Shown one piece after another: positions 27,350-36,440 of a DNA stretch of 64,000 nt. Made by a program: the position numbers and the translations under genes. Numbering within the stretch: the stretch's first letter is position 1; each line of letters begins with the position of its first letter. The DNA comes from Pseudomonas reactans (lineage in GTDB: Bacteria > Pseudomonadota > Gammaproteobacteria > Pseudomonadales > Pseudomonadaceae): contig NZ_JACAPG010000006.1 of the NCBI RefSeq assembly GCF_013385825.1, forward strand, positions 124,001 to 188,000, read 5' to 3'. Under the pieces are notes generated by a model. That model was not told where the DNA came from. It saw only the letters and a list, made by a program, of their open reading frames with translations, and ran no database searches.

Positions 27350-29056
27350 ATGAAGTTAGCCATTGTTACCGCCTGCCCGAACGGCATGGTCACCAGTGTG
27401 CTGTGCGCCCGCTTGTTGGACGCCGCCGCGCAGCGCCAAGGCTGGAGCACCAGCGTTGAAGTGGTGGATGTGCAGCGCCCGGAACGCCAGTTGTCCCAGG
27501 CCACGATCGACGACGCCGAATGGGTGTTGTTGGTCAGCAGCACCCCGGTGGATATGCAGCGGTTTGTCGGCAAGCGCGTGTTCCAGAGCACGCCGGCCCA
27601 GGCGCTGGCGGATGTCGACGCCGTGTTGCGTCGCGGCGCAGAAGAGGCGCAGGTGTATGTCGCTTCGCCGCAGGCGGCCAAGAATGCACCCCGTATCGTC
27701 GCCATTACGGCCTGCCCGACTGGGGTTGCCCATACCTTCATGGCCGCCGAAGCCTTGCAGCAGACCGCCAAGCGGCTGGGCTACGACTTGCAGGTCGAGA
27801 CTCAAGGCTCGGTCGGCGCACGGACGCCCTTGAGCCCGCAGGCCATTGCCGACGCCGATGTGGTGTTGTTGGCGGCGGATATCGAAGTCGCCACCGAGCG
27901 CTTTGCCGGCAAGAAGATCTACCGCTGCGGCACTGGTATTGCCCTCAAGCAGTCCGAAGCCACCCTTAATAAGGCGCTGGCTGAAGGTGCGGTGGAAAAC
28001 GCCGCCAGCGGTGCGGTGGCCAAGAAAGAAAAGACCGGCGTGTACAAACACCTGTTGACCGGTGTGTCGTTCATGTTGCCGATGGTGGTGGCGGGCGGGC
28101 TATTGATCGCCTTGTCGTTCGTGTTTGGCATCCATGCCTTTGAACAGGAAGGCACCTTGGCGGCTGCACTGAAAACCGTGGGTGACCGTGCCTTCATGTT
28201 GATGGTGCCGTTGCTGGCGGGCTACATCGCCTACTCGATTGCCGACCGGCCCGGCATCGCGCCCGGAATGATTGGCGGCTTGTTGGCCGGGACGCTGGGC
28301 GCGGGTTTTATCGGTGGCATCTTCGCCGGTTTCCTGGCCGGCTATTGCGTCAAGCTGATCACGCGTGCGGTGAAGTTGCCGCAGAGCCTGGAGGCGCTCA
28401 AGCCGATCCTGATCATCCCGTTGCTGGCGAGCCTGTTTACCGGCCTGGCGATGATCTACCTGGTGGGGCCGCCGGTCGCGCGCCTGCTTACTGGGCTGAC
28501 CGACTTCCTCAGCACTATGGGCACCACCAACGCGGTGCTGTTGGGGATTCTGTTGGGCGGCATGATGTGTGTCGACCTGGGTGGGCCGATCAACAAGGCG
28601 GCGTATGCGTTTTCCGTCGGCTTGCTGGCGGCCTCCAGTGGCGCGCCGATGGCTGCCACCATGGCCGCCGGCATGGTGCCACCGATTGGCATGGGCATCG
28701 CCACGTTTCTGGCTCGTCGCAAATTCGCCCAGACTGAGCGCGAGGCCGGCAAAGCGGCGATGATCCTCGGCATGTGCTTTATCTCGGAAGGCGCGATTCC
28801 GTTTGCCGCCAAAGACCCGTTGCGCGTCATCCCGGCCAGCATTGCCGGTGGTGCGTTGACCGGCGCGCTGTCGATGTACTTCGGCTGCAAACTGGCGGCG
28901 CCCCACGGCGGCCTGTTTGTGCTGGTCATTCCGAATGCGATGAACCATGCATTGCTGTATTTGCTGGCGATTGTTGCCGGCAGCCTGTTGACGGGGTTGG
29001 TCTACGCGCTGATCAAGCGCCCGGAAGCCGTCGAACTGGCGGTCGCGCCGACCTGA
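27350..29056 (+). CDS. fruA: PTS fructose transporter EIIBC
   Basis: Inner-membrane permease that phosphorylates fructose at C1 during uptake. It has 568 residues: an N-terminal EIIB' copy (1-100, with a TACPNG motif), a second EIIB (about 112-210, TACPTGVAHTFMAAEAL with the phospho-cysteine), and the EIIC membrane domain from about 230 (GVSFMLPMVVAGGLLIAL). This B'-B-C order matches E. coli FruA. I chose ATG 27350 with AGAGGG six bases upstream over the GTG just before it. A 7-bp hairpin (29083-29099) lies after the stop, without a T tract. Confidence 0.95.
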   Translation: MKLAIVTACPNGMVTSVLCARLLDAAAQRQGWSTSVEVVDVQRPERQLSQATIDDAEWVLLVSSTPVDMQRFVGKRVFQSTPAQALADVDAVLRRGAEEAQVYVASPQAAKNAPRIVAITACPTGVAHTFMAAEALQQTAKRLGYDLQVETQGSVGARTPLSPQAIADADVVLLAADIEVATERFAGKKIYRCGTGIALKQSEATLNKALAEGAVENAASGAVAKKEKTGVYKHLLTGVSFMLPMVVAGGLLIALSFVFGIHAFEQEGTLAAALKTVGDRAFMLMVPLLAGYIAYSIADRPGIAPGMIGGLLAGTLGAGFIGGIFAGFLAGYCVKLITRAVKLPQSLEALKPILIIPLLASLFTGLAMIYLVGPPVARLLTGLTDFLSTMGTTNAVLLGILLGGMMCVDLGGPINKAAYAFSVGLLAASSGAPMAATMAAGMVPPIGMGIATFLARRKFAQTEREAGKAAMILGMCFISEGAIPFAAKDPLRVIPASIAGGALTGALSMYFGCKLAAPHGGLFVLVIPNAMNHALLYLLAIVAGSLLTGLVYALIKRPEAVELAVAPT

Positions 29057-29164
29057 TCGCTTGTATCAGCAGTGGGGGCACGGCACTGTGGCAGTGCCCG
29101 GGTTGTCGCGGTTGTACATCGGCATGCAAAGGCGGCCTTGGGGTCGCTTGGTTTCTCAAGGGGG

Positions 29165-30106
29165 TCATGTTCGTCTAAGCCCCCCTAAGATGCCGCCTGC
29201 TGGCGTCAGGCTTGCCGTCAATGCGTCCAGCAAGGCACTGACCTTTGGCAGCGTTTGGCGGCTTTTGACCCAGGCAAGATTGATCGGAATGCCCTCGGTT
29301 GCCAGGTGGGGCAACACTTCTACCAAGGTTCCGTCTTCCAACTGCTGATTAATCAGCCACGATGGCAATTGTGCGATACCACTGCCCGCCAATACCGCCA
29401 TCAACAAGCCTTCGCCATTACCGATCACCAGCCGGGCAGCCACCGGTTGGCGTTTTATGGCGCCCGGATGCTCGCCTGCGAAACTCCACGGGGTGATATT
29501 GCCATCCACCCAGCCATAGGCGATGCAGTGGTGATGCTCCAGATCCTGCTCCGTGAGCGGCGTGCCGTGCTTGGCCAAATAGCTGGGCGATGCGCAGAAG
29601 GTATGCCACTCACTGGCCAGGTAACGATGCGCCACTCTTTCGGGCCAGACATCGGCGCCGCCGATGCGCACCACCACATCCACGCCTTCTTGGAATGGGT
29701 CGATCAACCCGTCGGAGAACGTGATGTGCGGTATCAGCAACGGGTGATCCTGCATGAACCGCAGGAGCGTCGGGAGCACTTGTGCACGACCGAACGCGCC
29801 TGGAAGGTCGATTCGAATCCGTCCACGCGGCTCGATATTGTCGACTTGCAGTGACAACTCTGCCTCTTCGAGGTCTGCGAGCACACCGGTGCAGGTGCGA
29901 TAGAACGCGATCCCGGCATCGGTCAACGAAAGGCGTCGGGTCGTGCGTTGAAAAAGCCGCGTGCCCAATCGGCTCTCCAGCCTGGCGACACTTTTACTGA
30001 TGGCGGAGCCTGTCAAATTCATTCTCTCGGCCGCGGCCTTGAAGCTGCCGGTCTCCGAGACGCAGACGAACACATCAATCCCTTTCAAGCGCTCTGAGGA
30101 AAACAT
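29165..30106 (-). CDS. LysR-family transcriptional regulator
   Basis: A 313-residue LysR regulator: an N-terminal winged helix (about 6-65, SFKAAAERMNLTGSAISKSVARLE) and a two-lobed effector domain (about 90-300, RIRIDLPGAFGRAQVLPTL). It belongs to the large subgroup with the VRIGG...HRYLAS pattern. It is divergent from the 30.5-36.2 kb gene set and separated from it by 456 bases, so it is a plausible regulator of that set; fruA converges on it from the other side. The effector is unknown. Confidence 0.9.
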   Translation of the reverse strand: MFSSERLKGIDVFVCVSETGSFKAAAERMNLTGSAISKSVARLESRLGTRLFQRTTRRLSLTDAGIAFYRTCTGVLADLEEAELSLQVDNIEPRGRIRIDLPGAFGRAQVLPTLLRFMQDHPLLIPHITFSDGLIDPFQEGVDVVVRIGGADVWPERVAHRYLASEWHTFCASPSYLAKHGTPLTEQDLEHHHCIAYGWVDGNITPWSFAGEHPGAIKRQPVAARLVIGNGEGLLMAVLAGSGIAQLPSWLINQQLEDGTLVEVLPHLATEGIPINLAWVKSRQTLPKVSALLDALTASLTPAGGILGGLRRT

Positions 30107-30562
30107 ACGAACCCTGTATCCATGAATTTAGTTCCACCTATCTGGTAAAAAAGATCATAAATCAGAACGTGGCACGGCGGTAAGCTAGACGCACGAATAC
30201 CTGTCAGTGATTCGCTACTCGCAATGTCATAAAAATGGCCTATTGATTGACGAGACAAGGATGCTGGTCACTTTTAAAATAAATCTGACGACGATAAGTG
30301 CTCTTTCCCGGCACTTCGTATATCGACCCTGTTATGGGCAATCGCTGCATCTCCTGTTTATGGAGCGGCGTTGCTTTGAGTCCCCGAGCATTCTCATGCA
30401 GGTGGAATAGGGCAAAAAACACCTTTCAGGTTATGAGTGGCATTTCCTTGTCCAGGGCACTATTGCGCGCGTGAAATGGGTCGCCGAGTTTTTAATAAAA
30501 CACCTGTGCTGTTTTATAGATGAGTTGTGGTTGCACAAACTATTGTCTGCAAGGAGGAAGAA
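30107..30562. other. intergenic region between the LysR gene and the biosynthetic set
   Basis: 456 bases, AT-richer than the flanks, with no convincing gene: short open frames at 30207-30422 on both strands lack ribosome sites and protein-like composition. It should hold the promoters of both divergent units. An AT-rich stretch (about 30490-30525, TTTTTAATAAAA...TTTTATAG) is the best promoter-like sequence, and AAGGAGG (30549-30556) is the ribosome site of the first gene. No clear LysR dyad was found. Confidence 0.5.
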
Positions 30563-31525
30563 ATGCTTTCCAAGGAAGTTTATACACTGGCCTGTGCAGG
30601 GTTGAAAAAGTTGGCACTCAACCAGGCCTGTCGCGATGCGTTTGATAAAAATTCATTGTTTTTCAAATTGTTCGAACACGCTGCCCATCGTTACATTGTC
30701 GCGTCGGATGCGCAGGCATTGAGCGGTAAGCTGCAGGCGCTAGCGGCAAAAGGCTACCAACTGGGTGTTGAATATGTCGGTGAAGAAAATCATGACCCAA
30801 ACGTTGTACAAGACTTTGTCAACGAGTACCTGAGAGCCATTAAAACGTTTGCCCGCGCTGGTTTAAAACCACAGTTGGGGTTTGATTTAAGTGCGGTGGG
30901 GCTGCTTGTTTCCCAGGAAACCGCCTATCACAACGCAGCCACTATCCTGTCGGCGGCGGCGGAGCACGATATCCCCGTCATGATCAGCATGGAGCACTCT
31001 TCGGCCGTTGATAAGATTCTGGAAGTGTACGCCGAACTTGCCCCCGCCCATCACAATGTCGGTATTACCGTGCAAGCGCACTTGCATAGAACTGTCGAAG
31101 ACTTGCCGCGCATCATCAGCTATGGACGTAAAGTCAGATTGGTCAAAGGGGTTTACAACGAGGTACCCGACATTGCGCTGCCTCGTGGTGAGGAACTGGA
31201 TAAACGCTACCTGTCGTTACTTGATGACTTGCTGGCCGCCAACGTGGCTGTGAGTTGTGCAACGCAAGACCCCAACTTGATCAAGCGTCTTTTAGACGGT
31301 GGTTATCAATTGAAGATCGAGGAGCTGGAGATGCTCCACGGCGTACAACCGGACGTGTTGCGCAGTGCCAGGGAGGCGGGCCTGACCTGCCGGATTGCCG
31401 CAGTTTACGGCGATAGCTGGTACCTGCATTTCCTGCACCGCCTGGCGGAGTCGCCGGACAACGTCCTTCAGGCACTTGCCGACTTCTACGACCCCTCGCG
31501 TATCACGTTCGGCGCTGGTTACTAA
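30563..31525 (+). CDS. proline dehydrogenase-like flavoenzyme
   Basis: A 320-residue monofunctional PRODH-fold protein. The barrel motifs of the family are visible: GYQLGVEYVGEE near 65, VMISMEHSSAVD near 140, TVQAHLHRT, VRLVKGVYNEVP near 195 and the C-terminal YGDSWYLHFLHRLAESPDN. In ordinary PRODH the last motif has two adjacent arginines (RRL) that hold the proline carboxylate; here the first is histidine (HRL). In family members I recall, MEHSS reads MEDSS. FAD use is likely, but the substrate may not be proline. AAGGAGG precedes ATG 30563. First gene of the set. Confidence 0.8.
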   Translation: MLSKEVYTLACAGLKKLALNQACRDAFDKNSLFFKLFEHAAHRYIVASDAQALSGKLQALAAKGYQLGVEYVGEENHDPNVVQDFVNEYLRAIKTFARAGLKPQLGFDLSAVGLLVSQETAYHNAATILSAAAEHDIPVMISMEHSSAVDKILEVYAELAPAHHNVGITVQAHLHRTVEDLPRIISYGRKVRLVKGVYNEVPDIALPRGEELDKRYLSLLDDLLAANVAVSCATQDPNLIKRLLDGGYQLKIEELEMLHGVQPDVLRSAREAGLTCRIAAVYGDSWYLHFLHRLAESPDNVLQALADFYDPSRITFGAGY

Positions 31526-31535
31526 AGGAGCAGTC

Positions 31536-32597
31536 ATGTTTATCGATCTCAGAAGCGATACGGTCACCAAGCCAACGGAAGGCATGCGCAAGGCTATCTA
31601 CCAGGCGGAAGTCGGGGATGAATGCTTCGGCGAAGACCCGAGTGTGCGGGCTCTGGAAGCGTTCTGTGCCAATTACTTTCAGAAGGAAGCGGCGCTCTTT
31701 ACCACGGGTGGCACGTTGAGCAATCAGTTGGCTATCAAGTCCCTCACCCAGCCCGGTGATGAGATTTTTCTGGATGCTTCCTACCACATCAACTATTACG
31801 AGGCCGCTGCTACATCGGCGTTTTCCGGCGTCAACTTCTCATTGTCGTCCCACGAGAACGGGTTGTTTGACGTCAGTGACCTGGAAAAGCTGTATGCCTC
31901 GCGTTGCCGCTGGAACCAGAACTACGCGTTGCCACGCGTGGTGGTGGTTGAAAACACCCTCGGGTGCAAAGGCGGTGCGATCTTTCCTCTGGCACAGATG
32001 AACGAAGTCTTCGGTTATGCCAAGACTATCGACGCCTATCGTTACCTGGATGGTGCTCGCATCCTCCACGCCTCTATCGCGTCGGGCATTGATGTGACCT
32101 CCTACACGGAAAACGCCGACCTCATGTCCATGTGTCTGTCCAAGGCACTGGGCGCACCTGTGGGCTCGATCATGGTGGGCTCCAAAGAGCTGATCCAGCG
32201 CGCCAGGAAATACCGTAAATGGTTTGGCGGCGATCTTCATCAGGCCGGCATGATGGCCGCCGCCGGGCTCTATGCGATGCACAACAATATCGAGCGCTTG
32301 GCCGAAGATCACGAGCATGCGGCCCTGCTGCACCGTCTGCTCAGCGATATCGATGAGACGCCTGCACACTACAAGGGAACCAATATGGTGACCCTGGATG
32401 TTTCTTCGCTGGGTATGACGCCGATGCAGTTCGGTACTCACCTGAGCCAACAAGGTGTCGCCGGCTTGCCTTATAACGCACGGGAAATGCGCTTTATGCC
32501 GCATATCAATATCAGTCGCGCCGACATCCTCAAGGCAGCGGGGATAATCAAAGCCACCGTGCGTGAATTGAGTTCAACGCGGGAGGCCGTCAAATGA
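31536..32597 (+). CDS. threonine aldolase-family PLP enzyme (beta-eliminating lyase fold)
   Basis: A 353-residue fold-type-I PLP enzyme. The IDLRSDTVTKPT start, DECFGEDPSV, GGTLSNQLA, YLDGARI (aspartate under the PLP ring) and CLSKALGAPVGS (PLP lysine) match low-specificity threonine aldolases. The usual GGGMRQSG motif reads GGDLHQAG, while the C-terminal arginine (MRFMPHINIS) is kept. It may split or form a beta-hydroxy amino acid; the substrate is unknown. AAGGAG lies upstream of ATG 31536. Its stop overlaps the ATP-grasp gene as ATGA. Confidence 0.82.
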   Translation: MFIDLRSDTVTKPTEGMRKAIYQAEVGDECFGEDPSVRALEAFCANYFQKEAALFTTGGTLSNQLAIKSLTQPGDEIFLDASYHINYYEAAATSAFSGVNFSLSSHENGLFDVSDLEKLYASRCRWNQNYALPRVVVVENTLGCKGGAIFPLAQMNEVFGYAKTIDAYRYLDGARILHASIASGIDVTSYTENADLMSMCLSKALGAPVGSIMVGSKELIQRARKYRKWFGGDLHQAGMMAAAGLYAMHNNIERLAEDHEHAALLHRLLSDIDETPAHYKGTNMVTLDVSSLGMTPMQFGTHLSQQGVAGLPYNAREMRFMPHINISRADILKAAGIIKATVRELSSTREAVK

Positions 32598-33898
32598 TCT
32601 ACAAGAAAAATATAGTCGTGGTTGTCGATGCCTATTCGATTGGCAGTTTGATCGCGCCTGCGTTCATGTCACGTGGGTATGAATGTGTGCACGTGCGTTC
32701 GACCGCTGACGTGAACGCGTTTTATGAGACCTGGTTCCGCACCGGGGACTTCATCAACGACCTGCTTTATCGTTCGGATGCAGAGTTGCAGGAAGCACTG
32801 TCCGACTATTGCGTGCAGTTTGTCTTGGCCGGTTGTGAGTTCGGCGTGGAGTTGGCCGCCCATCTGGCTGCGCTGTTCAACGTCCCGCGCCATAACAATC
32901 CTGACCACGCAGTGCGCTGGCGCGACAAGTACCAAATGCACGAGGCGTTGTCCCGGGCGGGTGTACGATCGATCAAGCACTTCAAGTCAGATGCGTTGCC
33001 GGGCATTCTGGACTGGGTCAAGGAAAACCACATGCTGCCGGTGGTGGTGAAGCCGGTTAAAAGCGCCGGTTCCGACAATATCCACATTTGCACTGACGTC
33101 AGCCAGATTGAACACGCCTTCAACGTCATAAAGTCCAGTCGCAATATTTTTCTGGAAAGCAATGAAGAGATCCTGGTGCAGCAATACCTGGATAACTCGG
33201 ACTTCAACTCGGAGTTGTTGCTCAGCAAGTCCAAAGACGTCGACATCGAATACTGCGTGAATACCGTGAGTGTCGATGGCCTGCACTACGTCAGCGAAAT
33301 TATCCGTGTCTACCGGACTCGTATCGGTGCCTCGCCGGTGCATGACTACAACCAGCTGATGTGCCCGGTGGAGAATGCCGACGTCTACAGTCGGCTGTCC
33401 GGTTACATATTTTCTGTACTCGATGCGCTGGGCATCCGGCAAGGCGTCGGGCATAGCGAATTGATGATCGTCAATGACGAACCGGTGTTGCTGGAGACGG
33501 CTGCGCGCATGCCGGGCGGTATCGATCTTTCGGCCTATACCCGAGCCTTGGGGCATAACCAGTTGAGCCTCTGGATCGACTCGTTGATTAACCCTCAGGC
33601 TTTTCTCGACTACCGCCAACGGCCGCGGAAAAAGCTCTACTTTCATTCCAGCTGTGTGTTTCTGATCTCGCGGCATGCGGGGCCAATCAAGCGTTCGCCG
33701 GACATCACGGCGTGGAAGGCGATCCCCGGCGTGCACAGCATTAAAATCCAGGATGACGGTGTACTCAAACCGACCATTTCCCTGGAAAACAGCCCCGGTC
33801 ATGTATTCATCCTCGACAGCGACCGCACGAATATTCAGCACAGTATTGAATTGCTGCGTGAGCACGAGCCAAGCGTCTACAGGGAAATGCTGACATGA
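32594..33898 (+). CDS. ATP-grasp ligase, candidate amino-acid ligase
   Basis: A 434-residue ATP-grasp protein of the carbamoyl-phosphate-synthase-like or L-amino-acid-ligase kind. There is an N-terminal Rossmann-like part (about 1-100), the ATP lid and lysine strand LPVVVKPVKSAGSDNI near 155, the central EEILVQQYLDNSDFNSELL, and the metal-binding HSELMIVNDEPVLLETAARMPGG near 295-320. Such enzymes join amino acids through an acyl phosphate. It overlaps its neighbours by four bases at each end, showing tight translational coupling with the PLP enzyme and the exporter. Confidence 0.82.
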   Translation: MIYKKNIVVVVDAYSIGSLIAPAFMSRGYECVHVRSTADVNAFYETWFRTGDFINDLLYRSDAELQEALSDYCVQFVLAGCEFGVELAAHLAALFNVPRHNNPDHAVRWRDKYQMHEALSRAGVRSIKHFKSDALPGILDWVKENHMLPVVVKPVKSAGSDNIHICTDVSQIEHAFNVIKSSRNIFLESNEEILVQQYLDNSDFNSELLLSKSKDVDIEYCVNTVSVDGLHYVSEIIRVYRTRIGASPVHDYNQLMCPVENADVYSRLSGYIFSVLDALGIRQGVGHSELMIVNDEPVLLETAARMPGGIDLSAYTRALGHNQLSLWIDSLINPQAFLDYRQRPRKKLYFHSSCVFLISRHAGPIKRSPDITAWKAIPGVHSIKIQDDGVLKPTISLENSPGHVFILDSDRTNIQHSIELLREHEPSVYREMLT

Positions 33899-35112
33899 AG
33901 CACGTCTCGGAGGGACTGGTAGCCCAGAGTCAAGCCAGAGTCTATGACAGAACGGTGATCCTGCTGCTGTCGGCGACCTTTATCCTGACCGTCGCCAGGG
34001 CGCTGGCGTTGCCCTATCTGGTTATTTACTTCTCCGAGGCGTTTGGTCTGGGCGTTGCGGATATCGGACTGGCGGTCGGCGGTGCATTGATCGTCAGTTC
34101 AGTCCTGGGGGTCTATGGCGGGTTCCTGGTGGACAGGTTCTCCAACTACCGGGTCATGCTCGTCGCTGCGACGGTGTTCGCCCTCGCGTTCGCGGTGGCG
34201 TTCCAGGTCACCAGCCTGGTGCCGTTCATCATCGCGATTGTGGTGGTGAACCTGGCCTATGCCGTGGTCGACATCGCAGTTAAATCCGGCATAGGTTTTC
34301 TGGTGGCGCCGGACAAGCGCGGCGGGGTGTTCTCACTGAAGTACACCCTGACCAACGTCGGCTATGCCATCGGACCTTTTCTCGGTGTGATGTTTGCCAA
34401 AGTCAGTCCCGGAATGCCGTTTGCCGTGGCCGCGTTGATCGGGGCGGTCTTTGTCCTGCTGTATGGGCTGGTGGGTGGACGAATTCCTCGTCCGACGGGC
34501 AGTGCGAGTGACGGTAGCGGAACGAGCTTTGCCAACGTACTGGTGCATTTGGTCAAGAACTATCGGCTGGTGTGTTTCACGATCGGCGGCATTCTCAGCG
34601 CCATTGTGTTCGGGCAGTTCACCGCCTACTTGTCGCAATACCTGATCGTGACGAGCGACCCGCAAAATGCGTATCAGATTATCAATTACCTGGTCACCAC
34701 CAACGCCTGTGTGGTGATCGGTCTTCAATACCTGATCGGCTCGCGGATCAACCAGCACAACCTGTTTCGCATGTTAATGCTGGGGATGCTGTTCTTTGTG
34801 GTAGGGCTGATGGGGTTCGCCTATGCACAGATACCGGTTATTTGGGTACTTGCGATGATCGTTTTTACCGTGGGTGAAATCATCATTATTCCGGCGGAAT
34901 ATCTGTTTATTGATTACATAGCACCGGAGGATATGCGCGGCGTTTACTACGGCGCACAGAACTTGTCGAACCTGGGGGCGGCCCTCGGCCCGGTATTGTG
35001 TGGGATAGCGTTATCGCTTTATGCGCCCCAGGCGATGTTCTATGTCTTGTCCATGTGTATCGTGGTGGCGAGCGGTTTCTATTTTATGGGCTCACGAAAT
35101 AGGGCTGATTGA
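33895..35112 (+). CDS. MFS transporter, likely exporter of the set's product
   Basis: A 405-residue protein with 12 predicted transmembrane helices in two halves and the GGFLVDRFSNYR loop 2-3 motif of the major facilitator superfamily. It starts within the end of the ATP-grasp gene (ATGA) and its stop overlaps the next start (TGATG). Its place in the middle of a biosynthetic unit argues for export and self-protection, though uptake of a precursor is possible. Confidence 0.85.
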   Translation: MKHVSEGLVAQSQARVYDRTVILLLSATFILTVARALALPYLVIYFSEAFGLGVADIGLAVGGALIVSSVLGVYGGFLVDRFSNYRVMLVAATVFALAFAVAFQVTSLVPFIIAIVVVNLAYAVVDIAVKSGIGFLVAPDKRGGVFSLKYTLTNVGYAIGPFLGVMFAKVSPGMPFAVAALIGAVFVLLYGLVGGRIPRPTGSASDGSGTSFANVLVHLVKNYRLVCFTIGGILSAIVFGQFTAYLSQYLIVTSDPQNAYQIINYLVTTNACVVIGLQYLIGSRINQHNLFRMLMLGMLFFVVGLMGFAYAQIPVIWVLAMIVFTVGEIIIIPAEYLFIDYIAPEDMRGVYYGAQNLSNLGAALGPVLCGIALSLYAPQAMFYVLSMCIVVASGFYFMGSRNRAD

Positions 35113-36227
35113 TGATTCACTTTAATACTGCAGGGGCCGGTCGTGTTTCCGCTGAAACGTTGCATGTGATGCAGGTTTATTTGCAAGAGGAATATGAACT
35201 CGGTGCCTATGAAACCGAACTGTCCTACGCCGCAACGCTGGACGGCGAAGTGTATGAAAATATCGCGCGGTTACTTGGCTCGACTGCACGCAATATTGCA
35301 CTTTTCGATGGCGCTACCAAGGCGTGGGTGACGGCGCTGAACGCGTTGCCTTGGACCAAGGGGGCGCGTGTCGTGGTCACGCCCTATGAATACGCCGGCA
35401 ACCTGATCGCATTGTCTGAGTTGCAGCGCCGCTACGGCGTGGTGATTGACGTAATGCCGCTGCTGGCAAATGGTGACCTGGACCTGCAATGGCTGGCACA
35501 GCACATGAGCGCGCAAGTCATGCTGGTCTCGGTCGTGCATGTGCCGTCGTGCTGCGGCATCGTGAACGATGTTGAAGCGGTGGGTAATATCTTGCGTGAT
35601 TACCCGTGCTTTTACTTCGTTGATGCTTGTCAATCGGCAGGCATGCTGCCCCTGGATGTGCAGGCTATCGGTGCCGATGTGTTGACCGCCGCCGGTAGGA
35701 AGTTTCTTTGCGGGCCCAGAGGCACGGGGTTTGCCTACCTGTCCGAGGATTTTATGGCGGCTGCGCAACCGCGCTTCACTGACCTGAGCAGGGCCAGCGT
35801 TGACGTGCGCGGGGTGGTGAGTCTGGGGGCTGATGATGCGCGGCGTTTTGAGTATGCCGAGCGTAACAATGCGGCAGTGGTTGGGTTGAACCAGGCGATC
35901 AAAGACCGTCTTTCCGTGGCCTATAACATTGAGCGTGGGACCTACCGGTTTCTTTATCAACAGTTGGCCCAAACGGCGCATATCAGCGTCATCGCTCCAG
36001 GTACACAACAAGCGGGGATCATTGCCTTTACCCACGCTAATTATTCGGCAACTGAACTTGTCGATTACATGCGTGCGCAGGGCGTGAATGGCTGGCCGGG
36101 TTATGCCTCACATACGCCTTACTACATGTTGGGGCAAGGGCATGATCGCTTTGTGCGGCTATCGATTAATAATAAAAATAGCCTTGAAGATGTGCAGGTG
36201 TTCATGGAGTTGCTGGCGAAACTGTAA
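35112..36227 (+). CDS. class V aminotransferase-fold PLP enzyme (epimerase/C-S lyase-like)
   Basis: A 371-residue fold-type-I PLP enzyme related to cysteine desulfurases, isopenicillin N epimerase and EgtE-type C-S lyases. The PLP lysine is K197 in TAAGRKFLCGPRGTGF, and D171 and Q174 (VDACQSAG) contact the cofactor. It lacks the long C-terminal cysteine loop of NifS. Start: ATG overlapping the transporter stop by one base. Reaction unknown: transamination, epimerisation or beta-elimination of an amino acid are all possible. Last gene of the overlapping set. Confidence 0.82.
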   Translation: MIHFNTAGAGRVSAETLHVMQVYLQEEYELGAYETELSYAATLDGEVYENIARLLGSTARNIALFDGATKAWVTALNALPWTKGARVVVTPYEYAGNLIALSELQRRYGVVIDVMPLLANGDLDLQWLAQHMSAQVMLVSVVHVPSCCGIVNDVEAVGNILRDYPCFYFVDACQSAGMLPLDVQAIGADVLTAAGRKFLCGPRGTGFAYLSEDFMAAAQPRFTDLSRASVDVRGVVSLGADDARRFEYAERNNAAVVGLNQAIKDRLSVAYNIERGTYRFLYQQLAQTAHISVIAPGTQQAGIIAFTHANYSATELVDYMRAQGVNGWPGYASHTPYYMLGQGHDRFVRLSINNKNSLEDVQVFMELLAKL

Positions 36228-36440
36228 TATTCATATTATATAAATAACAGGGTGGTGTGGTGGCGATACTCGCCGAGCATTGTCTGTGCTTCTATCGGTT
36301 GGCCAAGACAGGTGCAAACTATTAAGTTGCTCCGGCGGTTGAGTGTGGGTGATCAAGCGCTCGTCGCGTGGCCCGTTTTTATAATGTTGCGTATCAGGTA
36401 AATTACACTGGGCGCCTCGAACTGAGGAAAAGGAATTCTG

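Noticed and set aside
29083..29099. fruA terminator
   Set aside because: The 7-bp hairpin GGCACTG/CAGTGCC has no T tract, so it is mentioned only with fruA.
30207..30422. Small open frames on both strands upstream of the PRODH-like gene
   Set aside because: No ribosome sites, no signal or domain, and composition like intergenic DNA; left as part of the control region.
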